This document shows, piece by piece, positions 1-9,564 of a stretch of 64,000 nt of DNA (positions are counted from its first letter, which is position 1; each line of letters opens with the position of its first letter). Under the pieces are notes generated by a model. The model did not search any database, had not been told where the DNA came from, and worked only from the letters and a program-made list of their open reading frames with translations. Made by a program: the position numbers and the translations under genes. Source of the stretch: Chitinophaga agrisoli (lineage in GTDB: Bacteria > Bacteroidota > Bacteroidia > Chitinophagales > Chitinophagaceae); contig NZ_VUOC01000002.1 in NCBI RefSeq assembly GCF_008386695.1, positions 984,481-1,048,480 of the forward strand, given 5' to 3'.

Positions 1-295
1 CCGTCATCTTTACCATACAATCTTCGATAGAATCATTTTCGCAAACGGTAATGGGGCGTTCTGTCATGATCTCGCGGATCATCGTTTCTTTAGATGCCCT
101 GCCTTTAAGTATGACCCTGCGGGCATAGTCGCGTTCGGAGAAAACGCCCAGGAATTTATCCTGTTCATCAACCACCATGAGCGCGCCCACATTGCGGTCT
201 ACCAATAGTTTCAATGCTTCAAAAACCGTGTTGTCCGGATGGATAGTGTATACTGCATGCCCCTTGGCCTGCAGTATATTGCGTACTGTTCCCAT
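1..295 (-). CDS. CBS-domain protein (3' part outside window)
   Basis: The gene reads right to left from ATG at 293-295 and runs off the left edge, leaving 98 codons visible. The translation begins MGTVRNILQAKGHAVYTI. It contains one complete CBS motif (about residues 10-60, with the typical V-G-A-L-M-V-V-D and G-V-F-S-E-R-D-Y-A strings) and the start of a second one (IMTERPITV). Paired CBS domains form a Bateman module that binds adenine nucleotides. Free-standing proteins of about 140 aa are common in Bacteroidota, so this may be a stand-alone sensor, but the missing C-terminus leaves any attached domain unknown. No partner is visible; the next gene is divergent. Confidence 0.85.
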   Translation of the reverse strand, partial: MGTVRNILQAKGHAVYTIHPDNTVFEALKLLVDRNVGALMVVDEQDKFLGVFSERDYARRVILKGRASKETMIREIMTERPITVCENDSIEDCMVKMT

Positions 296-578
296 AACGA
301 GGCCTTTAAGAATGAAATAATAAATGAAAAACCAGTTATTGTAAGTTAAGTGATTTGTATTGAAAAAGCAAGGGGTATGCCCGGATTGCTTTGCGCCATG
401 GCCGGTTTACAGGCCCGGGGATGGCATTTTCTCCCCTGATTTACAATCTTTTAAATATGTGATATGCCCCGCCCGCCGGTTTCATCCGCTACAATCCAAT
501 GCTGGCGGAGCTTTGCTCAACTGTGTTTTAAACTGGATTGATCTTTGTTGCGGTATCTATCTAAAGCCTACTGTAGAT

Positions 579-1451
579 ATGCACATCATTATTGGAGCAT
601 CCGGACAGGTAGGGGCCGCCGTAGCCGCCCACCTGCTGGAGATGGAAGAACCCGTTAAAGGCATTGTGCGCGATATGAAAAAAGCGCCGCCATTGCAGGC
701 AAAAGGGGCCGTAGTGGAAAAAGCAGACCTGCAGGACCTCCGCGCCCTTACCCGCGCTTTACAGGATGGTACCACCCTTTTTATTATTACGCCGGAAGAC
801 ATGCATAGTGAAGACATGATGGGTGATACGCAAAAACTGCTGGACAATTATCATAAGGCATTGGAGGCCTCTTCCATTAAAAAGGTCGTGGGCATTTCCT
901 CTATTGGCGCACAGCATGAAAAGGGCACGGGTAACCTGCAACAGTCCTATATGCTGGAGCATGCGTTTACGGACCTGCCCATTGAAAAGATCTTTATCCG
1001 CCCGGCTTATTACCTCAGTAACTGGTTACCTTACCTGCCGGTTATGCAGGAAACGGGCAAACTGCCCACATTTTTCCCCGCAGACATGCCGCTATCCATG
1101 ATCTCCCCCATGGATGTTGCCGCGTTTGCGGCCGATGTGCTGGTTGGCGAACATGGCATTACCAAGGTATATGAATTGCTGGGGCCTGCTGAATATACGG
1201 CTAACGATGTAGCAGAGGCCTTTTCCCAGGCGCTGGGCAAACCCATAAAAGCGCACACTATACACCGTAACCAGTGGAAAAAGGAGCTCCAGCAACTGCA
1301 TTTTACGGCAGACGCTATCAAACAATTCACCTGCATGACGGAAGCAGTGATCAATGGCAGAACAGCGTTGGCAGGCAGCGGTACGGCTGTGGTAAAGGGG
1401 AAAACAAGCCTGCAGCAGTATATTGAGGAGGCTGTTAAAGTTACGGTGTAA
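579..1451 (+). CDS. NmrA-like NAD(P)-binding protein
   Basis: The 290-aa product begins MHIIIGASGQVGAAVA, a beta strand followed by the GxxGxxG dinucleotide-binding loop of an atypical short-chain dehydrogenase. The family (NmrA/HSCARG) binds NAD(P) and acts as a redox sensor or quinone/NAD(P)H oxidoreductase; the substrate here cannot be told. The frame is open upstream to a TTG at 360, but that extension is low in quality and would put residues ahead of the Rossmann fold, so the ATG at 579 is chosen. An ISSIGAQ stretch near residue 110 lies where the family has its catalytic or structural serine. It stands alone, with 140 bp before the next gene on the same strand. Confidence 0.8.
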   Translation: MHIIIGASGQVGAAVAAHLLEMEEPVKGIVRDMKKAPPLQAKGAVVEKADLQDLRALTRALQDGTTLFIITPEDMHSEDMMGDTQKLLDNYHKALEASSIKKVVGISSIGAQHEKGTGNLQQSYMLEHAFTDLPIEKIFIRPAYYLSNWLPYLPVMQETGKLPTFFPADMPLSMISPMDVAAFAADVLVGEHGITKVYELLGPAEYTANDVAEAFSQALGKPIKAHTIHRNQWKKELQQLHFTADAIKQFTCMTEAVINGRTALAGSGTAVVKGKTSLQQYIEEAVKVTV

Positions 1452-1592
1452 GGTATTGTCCGGAAGTGAACGAGGGCTGTGCAAAAGCGGACAATCCTCC
1501 TTTTGTACAGGCAATGTATATCATTGATTTTCATCACCCCATGAATGTGGCACCCGGTTGGCAGGAGTGTATGCTTCCCAACACATCCACTT

Positions 1593-3977
1593 ATGCTGAG
1601 CCACTACTATAAGACAGGTTTAAGGAATCTGCTCCGGAACAGGACACATTTCTTTGTTAACATCACGGGCCTCGCTATTGGGTTCAGCGCTTTCCTGCTG
1701 ATCTTTATGGTGCTGGCATATGAGCAAAGTTTTGACAATTTTCACCCAAAGAAGGACAGGATCTACCGGGCAGTGAGGATCAGCAATAACCCTGGAGACG
1801 GGGAATACCGCACGGGCGTGCCTTTCCCGGTTACCAGCGCGCTGCGGGAAGAAATGCCGCAGATAGCGGCAGCGGCAGCCATTACAGCAGAATATGACGT
1901 ACAAGTGATCGTACCCGGCCCGGATGGCAGCGCAATAAAAAAATATAAAGAAGCCAAAGGCGTATTCCTGGCGGAGCCGCAATTCTTTCATCTATTTAAT
2001 TTCCCCCTTGCTGAAGGCGATGTAAATACTGCCCTCAAAGAACCTAATACCCTGTTGCTCACCAAAGCCCTGGCAACAAAATATTTTGGCGGCTGGCAAA
2101 CAGCGGTGGGGAAAACGCTGAATGTACATGGGTTAGCTATGCGCATTACCGGCATCCTGGAGAACCCGCCTGTTAATACGGATTTCCCGTTAGGCATGGT
2201 ATTCTCCTACGCCAGCCTGAATGCCGACATGAATGACTGGGGCAGTATTACCGATGTTAATTATTGTTTTATACAGTTACGGCCGGGGTATACACCCGCG
2301 CAGATAGACGCGTTGATGCCTGCGTTTATGTCCCGGCATATCAAGGCAGATCAGCGGGGATATGACCTGCACCTGCAGTCGCTCGAAGATATGCATGCGG
2401 ATAAGCGCTTCGGCAATTTTAGTGGCCGGACTTTCAGCAAAGACCTGGTGACCGCGCTAAGGCTTATTGGTTTTTTCCTGCTGGTGGTAGCCTGCGTTAA
2501 CTTCATCAACCTCTCTACTGCCAATGCCATTAACCGCGCCCGGGAAATAGGCGTGCGGAAGGCGCTGGGCAGCAACCGCGGGCAGCTGTTGCTGCAGTTC
2601 TTTGGCGAAACGGGCATTACCTGCCTGCTGGCCATGACAGGCGCTATTATCATATCGCTGGCCTGTATTCCTTTTCTGAATAGTTTGCTGGATATAAAAC
2701 TGTCACTTAACATCCTGAAAGACCCCGCGGCTATCCTGTTTATGCTGGCGGCATTGGCAGGCGTAACATTACTGTCCGGCTTTTACCCGGCCCTCATATT
2801 ATCCGGTTTTAACCCGGTAAGCGCGCTTAAGGGTAAGATCACGACCAGCGCAGGCAAAGGCGTTTCGCTGCGGCGGGCGCTGGTAGTATTACAGTTTGTG
2901 ATCGCGCAGGTGCTGATCATTGGCACATTGGTAGTGATCTCGCAAATGAACTATTTCCGGAATAAGGACCTGGGTTTTAGCAAAGCAGCCATTGTAACGG
3001 CCTCCATTCCACACGACAGTCTGAACCGCACCAAGTTTATCCTGCTGCAGAATGAGCTGCTGGCGGCGCCGGGTGTGGAAGGTCTCAGCTTTAGCAGCTT
3101 TGTGCCTATGGGGGATGGCGGCTGGGCCACGGACATCAGACTTACTGAAAACACAAACATGGTGGTAAACATGAAACCGGCTGATACGGCATACGCTAAG
3201 CTGTATAATATGCAGTTGCTGGCGGGGCGTATGTATTTTTCTTCCGATACCATGCGGGAATATGTAGTAAATGAGACCCTGCTCCGGAAAACGGGTCTGG
3301 GGAGCCCGGAAGCCGCTGTTGGCAAGATCGTTACCGTGGCGGGCAGAAGGGGGCCTATTGTGGGCGTGGTAAAAGACTTCCATAATCACTCCCTGCGCGA
3401 CCCTATTGACCCCATCGTGATGACCGCCGCCAACCAGATGTACGGTTTGACCAATATTAAGATAGCGCCGGGCAAAGCCAAACAGGCTTTAGCCGCTATG
3501 GCCGCCATCTGGAACAAACTGTACCCTGACTATGTGTTTGAATACAATTTCCTGGATCAGTCCATCGCTAACTATTACAAGCAGGAAGACCAGCTTTCCC
3601 AGCTGTTTAAAGTATTTGCAGGCCTGGCCATTTTTATCTCCTGCCTGGGCCTGTATGGCATGGTTTCCTTTATGGCGGGCCGGCGTAAAAAGGAGATCGG
3701 CATCCGCAAGGTGCTGGGCGCGCCGGTAAGCAGTATTGTAGTGCTGCTGTCCCGGGAATTCACCATCCTGATCGCGGTGGCGTTCTGCATTGCTGCGCCG
3801 CTGGCCTGGTATTTTATGGGGGAATGGTTGCAGCAGTATACGTTCAGCATTCGCCTGGGCGCCGGGTTCTTTGTGGTTACACTGCTATCGTCTGTAATAA
3901 TAGCCTGGGTTACTGTGGGACATTCTGCTATTAAGGCAGCCATTGCGAACCCGGTGAAGAGTTTGCGAACGGAATAA
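1593..3977 (+). CDS. ABC transporter permease, FtsX/MacB type
   Basis: This 794-aa inner-membrane protein has the layout usual in Bacteroidota: two concatenated MacB-like halves. Each half has a transmembrane helix, a periplasmic core domain (roughly residues 45-260 and 440-640) and a three-helix FtsX domain (about 270-410 and 660-790). The strings REIGVRKALGS and KEIGIRKVLGAP are the cytoplasmic coupling motifs that follow the first FtsX helix in each half. It would work with an ATPase to move lipoproteins, peptides or drugs, or to transmit force in the envelope. No ATPase is adjacent, which is common for these orphan permeases. The ATG at 1593 (MLSHYYKTGLRNLLRN) is preferred over 1545, whose 16 extra residues are not family-like. 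Confidence 0.9.
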   Translation: MLSHYYKTGLRNLLRNRTHFFVNITGLAIGFSAFLLIFMVLAYEQSFDNFHPKKDRIYRAVRISNNPGDGEYRTGVPFPVTSALREEMPQIAAAAAITAEYDVQVIVPGPDGSAIKKYKEAKGVFLAEPQFFHLFNFPLAEGDVNTALKEPNTLLLTKALATKYFGGWQTAVGKTLNVHGLAMRITGILENPPVNTDFPLGMVFSYASLNADMNDWGSITDVNYCFIQLRPGYTPAQIDALMPAFMSRHIKADQRGYDLHLQSLEDMHADKRFGNFSGRTFSKDLVTALRLIGFFLLVVACVNFINLSTANAINRAREIGVRKALGSNRGQLLLQFFGETGITCLLAMTGAIIISLACIPFLNSLLDIKLSLNILKDPAAILFMLAALAGVTLLSGFYPALILSGFNPVSALKGKITTSAGKGVSLRRALVVLQFVIAQVLIIGTLVVISQMNYFRNKDLGFSKAAIVTASIPHDSLNRTKFILLQNELLAAPGVEGLSFSSFVPMGDGGWATDIRLTENTNMVVNMKPADTAYAKLYNMQLLAGRMYFSSDTMREYVVNETLLRKTGLGSPEAAVGKIVTVAGRRGPIVGVVKDFHNHSLRDPIDPIVMTAANQMYGLTNIKIAPGKAKQALAAMAAIWNKLYPDYVFEYNFLDQSIANYYKQEDQLSQLFKVFAGLAIFISCLGLYGMVSFMAGRRKKEIGIRKVLGAPVSSIVVLLSREFTILIAVAFCIAAPLAWYFMGEWLQQYTFSIRLGAGFFVVTLLSSVIIAWVTVGHSAIKAAIANPVKSLRTE

Positions 3978-3991
3978 TATCCATCCTGATC

Positions 3992-4034
3992 ATATAACAA
4001 AAGCCCGGCGTATTACACCGGGCTTTTGTTATAT
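3992..4034. terminator. bidirectional terminator hairpin
   Basis: A perfect 17-bp stem (3992-4008 with 4018-4034) surrounds a 9-nt loop. Its arms carry AAAAGCCCGG and CCGGGCTTTT, giving U-rich tails on both strands. It sits exactly between the convergent permease gene (ends 3977) and beta-galactosidase gene (ends 4048). Confidence 0.9.
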
Positions 4035-4047
4035 ATGGGTATTTTGA

Positions 4048-5862
4048 CTATTCCAGGGTCTTTGCACCCGTAATGGAAGCGGGGGCGGTTTGGTGCAGGT
4101 CAAATACCACTATCTCGTTAGTACCTTTTTTAAGCCAGCTGGCGGGACAATACAGGCGTGTTTGCGGGCCTATATCCCAGTAGCGGCCCAGGTTATGCCC
4201 GTTTACCCATATTACGCCCTTTTTAAGGGCAGCAACATCAAAATAGGTATCTCCGGTGCGGGAGAGCTTAAACGTGCCTTTAAGAAACTGTCCGGGCCTT
4301 TCTGTAGCGCCGCTGGTGGCACGCAGCTGCTGCACGTACTCGTCCTTCATGGGCAGGCCAAAAACATCCCAGTTCATAAGCGTCATGCCGTTCAGGGTTA
4401 CCCTGTCTGTGATACCCTTACGGTCTATCAGCTGTTGTGCAAAGTTGATGCGGCCCATTCCTTCTACCAGGATCTCCAGCACGGGATCCTTTATAGCTGT
4501 TTTGGGCAGCTCTATGCTGTTCTCGCCCAGGCGGCGGTCTATCTTACCAATGTATTGTCCGTTCAGGAAAACGGTGGCGTAATCATGCAGCTCTGTTACC
4601 TGCAGATGGCCGCTTTTATGCCCTATGAGGGTAGTGCGGTACACCATAAAACCATAGTCCTGCGCATAGGCCTCAAACGGCTGCGGCTGTATGGAATGCA
4701 CGGCCTGCGGCAGCTGCTCCCATACGCTGGTAAAAGGCGTTAGCGGCACGGCAGGGATGGTGATGGTGGGGATGGGCGCTGGTATACGCGGTAATGGTTT
4801 TGTTTGATAGGAGCCGATGAGCTTACGCAATGCCATATATTTTTCTGTGGCGTTGCCCTGCTCATTTATTGGCGCATCGTAGTCATAGCTTGTCAGGTCC
4901 GGCTCATAACCTTTACCGCCGGAGTTAGCGCCGGCGGTGAAGCCAAAATTGGTGCCGCCATGGATCACATACAGGTTAAAGGAGCGTTTGTTATCCATCA
5001 GGTATTTTACATCCTTAAGGATCCCTTCTTTATTGGGCCGTGCCCATTGCTCGCCCCAGTGGGTGAGCCAGCCGGGATAAGTTTCACTGCTGAATGCGGG
5101 TACATCCGGGTTCTGGCGGTTAGCAGCGGCAAAATCACCATCAGACCCGCCGGAGTCCAGCCCTATAGCGGCGCCGGGCACGGCGCCGGCTTCCAGCATA
5201 AAGGCGGTGGGGCCATCTGCGGTATAAAAAGGCACATCTATGCCATTGTGCTCCCATAATTCCTTAAGGCGGTACAGGTATTGTTTATCGTTGCCATAGC
5301 TGCCGTATTCATTCTCTACCTGCACCATCACGATAGGGCCGCCATTGGTTACCAGCAAAGGTTTTACCTGGGCGGCCAGCGCGGCTACGTACCGCTCTAC
5401 AGCGGCCATATAACGGGGATCCATACAGCGTACCTTGATATCCGGGGTACGCAGCAGGTAAGGCGGTAACCCGCCAAACTCCCATTCCGCGCATACATAG
5501 GGGCCCGGGCGCAATAGTACCCACATGCCCTCGTCCTGCGCCAGTTTGATGAATTCTGCTATGTTGCGGTTATCGCTGGCAAAGTCAAAAGTGCCCTGCA
5601 CCTGCTCATGATAGTTCCAGAACACATAGGCGGCAATGGTATTACAGCCCATAGCTTTGGCCATTTGTATGCGGTGCCGCCAGTATTCTTTGGGGATACG
5701 CGCCGGGTGCATTTCCCCGCTGATGATCTGGAAAGGTTTGTCATCCAGCAGGAAATCTGTTTTGGAAAGTGCGAAACTGTGTTTGCTTTGCGCGTTTACA
5801 TGGGTTAGCTGGCCGGTAAGGCAGGCCAGTAACAGCAGGTGTGCCAGTATAGATTGCTTCAT
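4048..5862 (-). CDS. Secreted beta-galactosidase, GH35
   Basis: The 604-aa product hydrolyses terminal beta-galactosyl residues of oligosaccharides or glycans. MKQSILAHLLLLACLTGQLTHVNA is a signal peptide ending in an A-x-A-like site, so the enzyme is exported to the periplasm; this sets the start at 5862 rather than the in-frame ATG at 5907. The GH35 catalytic barrel occupies about residues 25-350. It carries the signature G-G-P-I-V-M-V-Q-V-E-N-E-Y-G with the acid/base Glu (near residue 185) and the nucleophile Glu in S-S-E-T-Y-P-G-W (near 260). Beta-sandwich, galactose-binding-like domains follow, including HNLGRYWDIGPQ near the end. There is no SusCD pair nearby. Together with araBDA it fits plant-polysaccharide use. 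Confidence 0.93.
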   Translation of the reverse strand: MKQSILAHLLLLACLTGQLTHVNAQSKHSFALSKTDFLLDDKPFQIISGEMHPARIPKEYWRHRIQMAKAMGCNTIAAYVFWNYHEQVQGTFDFASDNRNIAEFIKLAQDEGMWVLLRPGPYVCAEWEFGGLPPYLLRTPDIKVRCMDPRYMAAVERYVAALAAQVKPLLVTNGGPIVMVQVENEYGSYGNDKQYLYRLKELWEHNGIDVPFYTADGPTAFMLEAGAVPGAAIGLDSGGSDGDFAAANRQNPDVPAFSSETYPGWLTHWGEQWARPNKEGILKDVKYLMDNKRSFNLYVIHGGTNFGFTAGANSGGKGYEPDLTSYDYDAPINEQGNATEKYMALRKLIGSYQTKPLPRIPAPIPTITIPAVPLTPFTSVWEQLPQAVHSIQPQPFEAYAQDYGFMVYRTTLIGHKSGHLQVTELHDYATVFLNGQYIGKIDRRLGENSIELPKTAIKDPVLEILVEGMGRINFAQQLIDRKGITDRVTLNGMTLMNWDVFGLPMKDEYVQQLRATSGATERPGQFLKGTFKLSRTGDTYFDVAALKKGVIWVNGHNLGRYWDIGPQTRLYCPASWLKKGTNEIVVFDLHQTAPASITGAKTLE

Positions 5863-5964
5863 TGTCCTATGAAAAATGTCTGGGGATAAAAATAGTATTC
5901 TGTTCAAAGGATAAAAGTAAAAAGGGTTAAACGGTTAAAATTGTATCAGCAAAAGCGAAGGTAA

Positions 5965-5990
5965 GCGGATGTGCACCTATGCACATCCGC
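5965..5990 (-). terminator. Hairpin terminator after GMC gene
   Basis: An 11-bp perfect stem (5965-5975 / 5980-5990, arm GCGGATGTGCA) with a 4-nt loop lies just past the stop of the leftward GMC gene. No U-run follows on the minus strand. The core GATGTGC / GCACATC is the unit of the dispersed octamer repeat seen elsewhere in the window, so this is probably a reduced copy of that family. Confidence 0.6.
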
Positions 5991-6001
5991 AGATTTATAT
6001 A

Positions 6002-7699
6002 TCAGATATTTCCTTTTTTTAGTTCCTGCACTGCATAATCACATGCGCGGGCCGTAAGGGCCATGTAGGTAATGGAAGGGTTCTGACAGGCAGAGGAAGC
6101 CATACACGCGCCGTCTGTAATGAATACGTTCTTTACGGCGTGCAGCTGGTTCCATTTGTTCAATACAGATGTTTTAGGATCTTTTCCCATGCGGGCGGTG
6201 CCCATTTCGTGGATACAGTGGCCGGGAGGCGGCATATCATCATAGCTGGTGATATTTTTCAATCCGGCTGCGTCCAGTATTTCCCTGGCGCTTTCCTGCA
6301 TATCCTTACGCATGGCCAGCTCATTCTCCTTGAACTCGCAATCGATATCCAGCGTGGGTAATCCGTATTTATCCTTTTTGTTTTTATTGAGGGTGGCTTT
6401 ATTCTCGTAATAAGGCAGGTGCTCGCCCCAGGAGCCAATGCCCATGGTCCATTTGCCGGGTTCCTGCAGGGATTCTTTCAGCTCCGCTCCTATGCCTTCT
6501 GTGCCGTTGCCACGACCACGGCCTGCGCCGCCCTGGTAGCCAAAACCGCGTACAAAGTCTTTACGCATGGTAGCTGCATTGGTATTACGGAAGCGCGGGA
6601 TATAGATGCCGTTTGGCCGGCGCCCGCTGCTGTAGTACTGGTCTTCAAAACCATCAAACTCCCCGTCTGCGCCCACACCAAAATGGTGGTCCATCAGGTT
6701 ATGGCCTACCTGCTCACTGTCATTGCCCAGGCCATTCGGGAAACGGTTGGAGGTGGAGTTCAGCAGTACAAACGTAGTGCCCAGTGTAGAGGCATTCAGG
6801 AAGACGATATTGGCATAATACTCCACGGTTTGCAGCGTATGCGCATCCAGTACGCGGACGCCGGTGGCTTTGCCTTTTTTCTCATCATAGATCACTTCTG
6901 TTACGATACTATCCGGCCGTAAGGTAAGGTTACCGGTGGCGGCTGCGGCAGGCAGCGTAACGCCGTTGCTGCTGAAGTACCCGGTGAAGGGGCAGCCGCG
7001 GTGGCATAAGTTACGGTATTGACAGGCACGCCCATTCTGCATGGCTTTGGTGGCGTGCGCCACGCGGCCGATGGTCATGATACGGTCCGTATATTTTTCT
7101 TTGATACGTGCGGCCACATGTTTTTCCAGGCAGTTCATTTCCATAGGCGGCAGGAACTGGCCATCCGGCAATTGCGGCAGCCCTTCTGCCTGGCCGCTTA
7201 CGCCGGCAAACGCCTCTACATAGGTGTACCAGGATTCAATATCCTTGTAACGGATAGGCCAGTCAACCCCATGCCCATCCCTGGCGTTAGCGCCAAAATC
7301 CAGATCGCTCCAGCGGTAAACCTGCCGGCCCCACATCAGCGAACGGCCGCCTACGTGGTAACCGCGCAGCCAGTTAAAAGGTTTGATCTCGTTATAGGGG
7401 TTCTCCTTATCGTTTACCCAAAACTGTTTGGACGATTCATCGAAGGCATAACACCGGCTCTGGATGGGATAGTTCTCCTTCATTTCGTTGGTGAACTGCA
7501 GACGGTGTTTGAACTCCCAGGGCGCCATCATGGCGGTGGTGTAATCTTTTACGTGCTGTACGTCGTTCCCCCTTTCCAGCACCAGTGTTTTTAAACCCTT
7601 CTCGCATAGTTCCTTGGCTGCCCAGCCCCCGCTGATGCCTGAGCCCACCACTATGGCGTCATACGTGTTTTCTTGTCCTGCTTTAACGTTGAGATTCAT
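6002..7699 (-). CDS. GMC oxidoreductase (gluconate dehydrogenase large-subunit type), copy 2
   Basis: This is a 565-aa FAD enzyme. The N-terminal strand YDAIVVGSGISGGWAAKEL holds the GxGxxG FAD loop; the C-terminal IHEMGTARMG and QNPSITYMALTARA hold the catalytic His and the Asn that takes the place of the second His. A Cys-containing region, GRACQYRNLCHRGCPF, is typical of the gluconate 2-dehydrogenase / sugar dehydrogenase branch. The substrate is probably a sugar or polyol, with electrons going to the respiratory chain via a small subunit. It has no signal peptide of its own. It is a clear tandem paralogue of the next gene upstream (7822-9519), separated from it by an octamer-repeat palindrome. 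It ends in a strong hairpin. Confidence 0.9.
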   Translation of the reverse strand: MNLNVKAGQENTYDAIVVGSGISGGWAAKELCEKGLKTLVLERGNDVQHVKDYTTAMMAPWEFKHRLQFTNEMKENYPIQSRCYAFDESSKQFWVNDKENPYNEIKPFNWLRGYHVGGRSLMWGRQVYRWSDLDFGANARDGHGVDWPIRYKDIESWYTYVEAFAGVSGQAEGLPQLPDGQFLPPMEMNCLEKHVAARIKEKYTDRIMTIGRVAHATKAMQNGRACQYRNLCHRGCPFTGYFSSNGVTLPAAAATGNLTLRPDSIVTEVIYDEKKGKATGVRVLDAHTLQTVEYYANIVFLNASTLGTTFVLLNSTSNRFPNGLGNDSEQVGHNLMDHHFGVGADGEFDGFEDQYYSSGRRPNGIYIPRFRNTNAATMRKDFVRGFGYQGGAGRGRGNGTEGIGAELKESLQEPGKWTMGIGSWGEHLPYYENKATLNKNKKDKYGLPTLDIDCEFKENELAMRKDMQESAREILDAAGLKNITSYDDMPPPGHCIHEMGTARMGKDPKTSVLNKWNQLHAVKNVFITDGACMASSACQNPSITYMALTARACDYAVQELKKGNI

Positions 7700-7703
7700 T
7701 GTT

Positions 7704-7824
7704 GATGTGCTAATATGCTAATGTGTCAATGTGCTAATGCTAATATGCTGATATGCTAACGAACGGCGGCAATCGTCCGCATCAATCCATTAGCACATCA
7801 GCATATTGGCACATTAGCACATTA
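7704..7824. repeat. Octamer-repeat palindrome, locus A
   Basis: The left arm (7704-7759) is about seven units of an 8-nt repeat (GATGTGCT, AATATGCT, AATGTGTC...). The right arm (about 7789-7824) is the reverse complement (AGCACATC, AGCATATT, GGCACATT, AGCACATT). The unmatched middle is about 30 nt, so the RNA can form a long imperfect hairpin. On the minus strand the element begins with the TAA stop of the GMC gene at 7822-7824, and it occupies the whole gap between the two GMC genes. Confidence 0.9.
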
Positions 7825-9519
7825 AATATTGCCTTTCTTCATTTCTTTCACCGCGTAATCCACTGCCCTCGCAGTTAAGGCCATATAGGTAAGGGACGGG
7901 TTCACGCAGGCCGCAGAGACCATGGCGGCGCCGTCTGTTACAAATACGTTCTTTACTGAATGCACCTGGTTCCAGCTGTTCAGGATAGAGGTCTTGGGAT
8001 CCCTGCCCATACGTGCTGTACCCATTTCATGGATGGCCATGCCCGGGAAGGAACCGTTGTCGAAGGTCTTGATGTCTTTAGCGCCTGCTGCTTCCAGCAT
8101 TTCTGCCGCGTCGTTCATCATGTCCTTCCGCATCTTCATTTCATTTTCCCTGAACTCCGCGTCGAATTTCAGCACTGGCTGGCCCCAGATATCCTTGGTA
8201 GAAGTATCCAGTGTAACCTGGTTCTGCTCATAGGGCAGGCATTCGCCAAAGCCGCCCAGGCCCATGGTCCAGGGACCCGGTTCTGTGAGCATTTCCTTAA
8301 AGTCCTTACCTACGCCCATCTCAGCGATGCCGCGCTGCCAACCGCTACGGCTGGCGCCGCCCTGGTAGCCAAAACCACGCAGGTAATCGCGTTTGTCATC
8401 ACCTACGTTGCGGTAGCGCGGTACATAGATGCCATTGGCGCGGCGGCCAAAGTAATAGTTATCTTCAAACCCTTCCACGGTGCCGGAAGCACCGGTACGG
8501 AAGTGGTGATCCATCAGGTATTTACCCAATACACCGCTATCGTTGCCCAGGCCATTGGGGAAACGTTTGGATATTGAGTTCATCAACACAAAAGTAGAGC
8601 CCAGCGTAGAACCATTTACGAAGATGATCTTGGCGTAGTACTCCGTCATTTGTTTGGTATGCGAATCAATTACGCGCACGCCGGTGGCCTTGCCTTTCTG
8701 CTCATCATAGATGATGGAGTTCACGATGGAATCCGGCCGCAGGGTAAGGTTGCCTGTTGCCACAGCAGCAGGCAGCGTAGAGGATTGTGTGCTGAAGTAA
8801 GCGCCAAACGGACAGCCGCGGCTGCACAGGTTACGGAACTGGCAGGCGGTACGGCCGGGCAGCGGCTTAGTGATGTTAGCCACACGGCCCATGGTGATGA
8901 TACGGCCTTTGAATTTGGCCTCCACCCTTTTCTTTACTTCTTTTTCTACGCAGTTCATTTCCATGGCGGGCATAAACTGGCCGTCCGGCAGCTGGGGCAG
9001 TCCTTCTGCCTGGCCGCTGATACCGGCAAAGCGCTCCACATAATCGTACCAGGGGGCCACATCCTTGTAACGGATAGGCCAATCCACGGCGATGCCATCT
9101 TTCAGGTTGGCTTCAAAATCGAGGTCGCTCCAGCGGTAAGACTGGCGGCCCCACATAATGGATTTACCACCTACGATATCCGGGCGGTACCAGTCAAAAC
9201 GTTTTACCTCGTTATACGGGCTGTCTACGTCTTTGATCCAGTACTTCTCATTGTGTTCGCTATATGGATAATCACGTTTCAGTTTAGGATGGGTTTCGCG
9301 CTGCTCATTGGTGATCTTGCCGCGGTGCGGAAATTCCCAGGGATCTTTGGTGGCGGTCTCGTAGTCCTTTACGTGCTCTAATTTCTTACCGCGGTCCAGC
9401 ATCAATACTTTCAATCCTTTTTCGGTCAGCTCCTTGGCGGCCCATCCGCCGCTTACGCCGGAACCAATGACAATGGCATCATAGGTGTTCTGGTCCTGTG
9501 CTTTTATATTCAGATTCAT
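7822..9519 (-). CDS. GMC oxidoreductase (gluconate dehydrogenase large-subunit type), copy 1
   Basis: This 565-aa FAD enzyme has the same length and architecture as its neighbour at 6002-7699. The FAD loop is in YDAIVIGSGVSGGWAAKEL, the Cys-containing segment is GRTACQFRNLCSRGCPF, and the C-terminal catalytic region has AIHEMGTARMGRDPKTS and VNPSLTYMALTARA. It follows the small-subunit gene (9565-10140) by 45 bp, giving the gene order small subunit, large subunit, large subunit, all leftward. The near-collinear sequences indicate tandem duplication; whether the two copies oxidise different substrates cannot be read from sequence. Confidence 0.9.
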   Translation of the reverse strand: MNLNIKAQDQNTYDAIVIGSGVSGGWAAKELTEKGLKVLMLDRGKKLEHVKDYETATKDPWEFPHRGKITNEQRETHPKLKRDYPYSEHNEKYWIKDVDSPYNEVKRFDWYRPDIVGGKSIMWGRQSYRWSDLDFEANLKDGIAVDWPIRYKDVAPWYDYVERFAGISGQAEGLPQLPDGQFMPAMEMNCVEKEVKKRVEAKFKGRIITMGRVANITKPLPGRTACQFRNLCSRGCPFGAYFSTQSSTLPAAVATGNLTLRPDSIVNSIIYDEQKGKATGVRVIDSHTKQMTEYYAKIIFVNGSTLGSTFVLMNSISKRFPNGLGNDSGVLGKYLMDHHFRTGASGTVEGFEDNYYFGRRANGIYVPRYRNVGDDKRDYLRGFGYQGGASRSGWQRGIAEMGVGKDFKEMLTEPGPWTMGLGGFGECLPYEQNQVTLDTSTKDIWGQPVLKFDAEFRENEMKMRKDMMNDAAEMLEAAGAKDIKTFDNGSFPGMAIHEMGTARMGRDPKTSILNSWNQVHSVKNVFVTDGAAMVSAACVNPSLTYMALTARAVDYAVKEMKKGNI

Positions 9520-9564
9520 GGAATTCGATTTTGTGAGTGGAAAAACAAGCTAATGGCTGTTGGG

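Noticed and set aside
360-578. TTG-initiated extension of the NmrA-like protein
   Set aside because: It would place about 73 Cys-containing, non-family residues before the Rossmann fold that starts at 579.
1031-1537. Long antisense frames opposite many genes
   Set aside because: Shadow frames of high-quality coding sequence; none has a family motif.
7704-7824. CRISPR-like array
   Set aside because: The repeat unit is 8 nt, directly tandem without spacers and mirrored as a palindrome; there are no cas genes.
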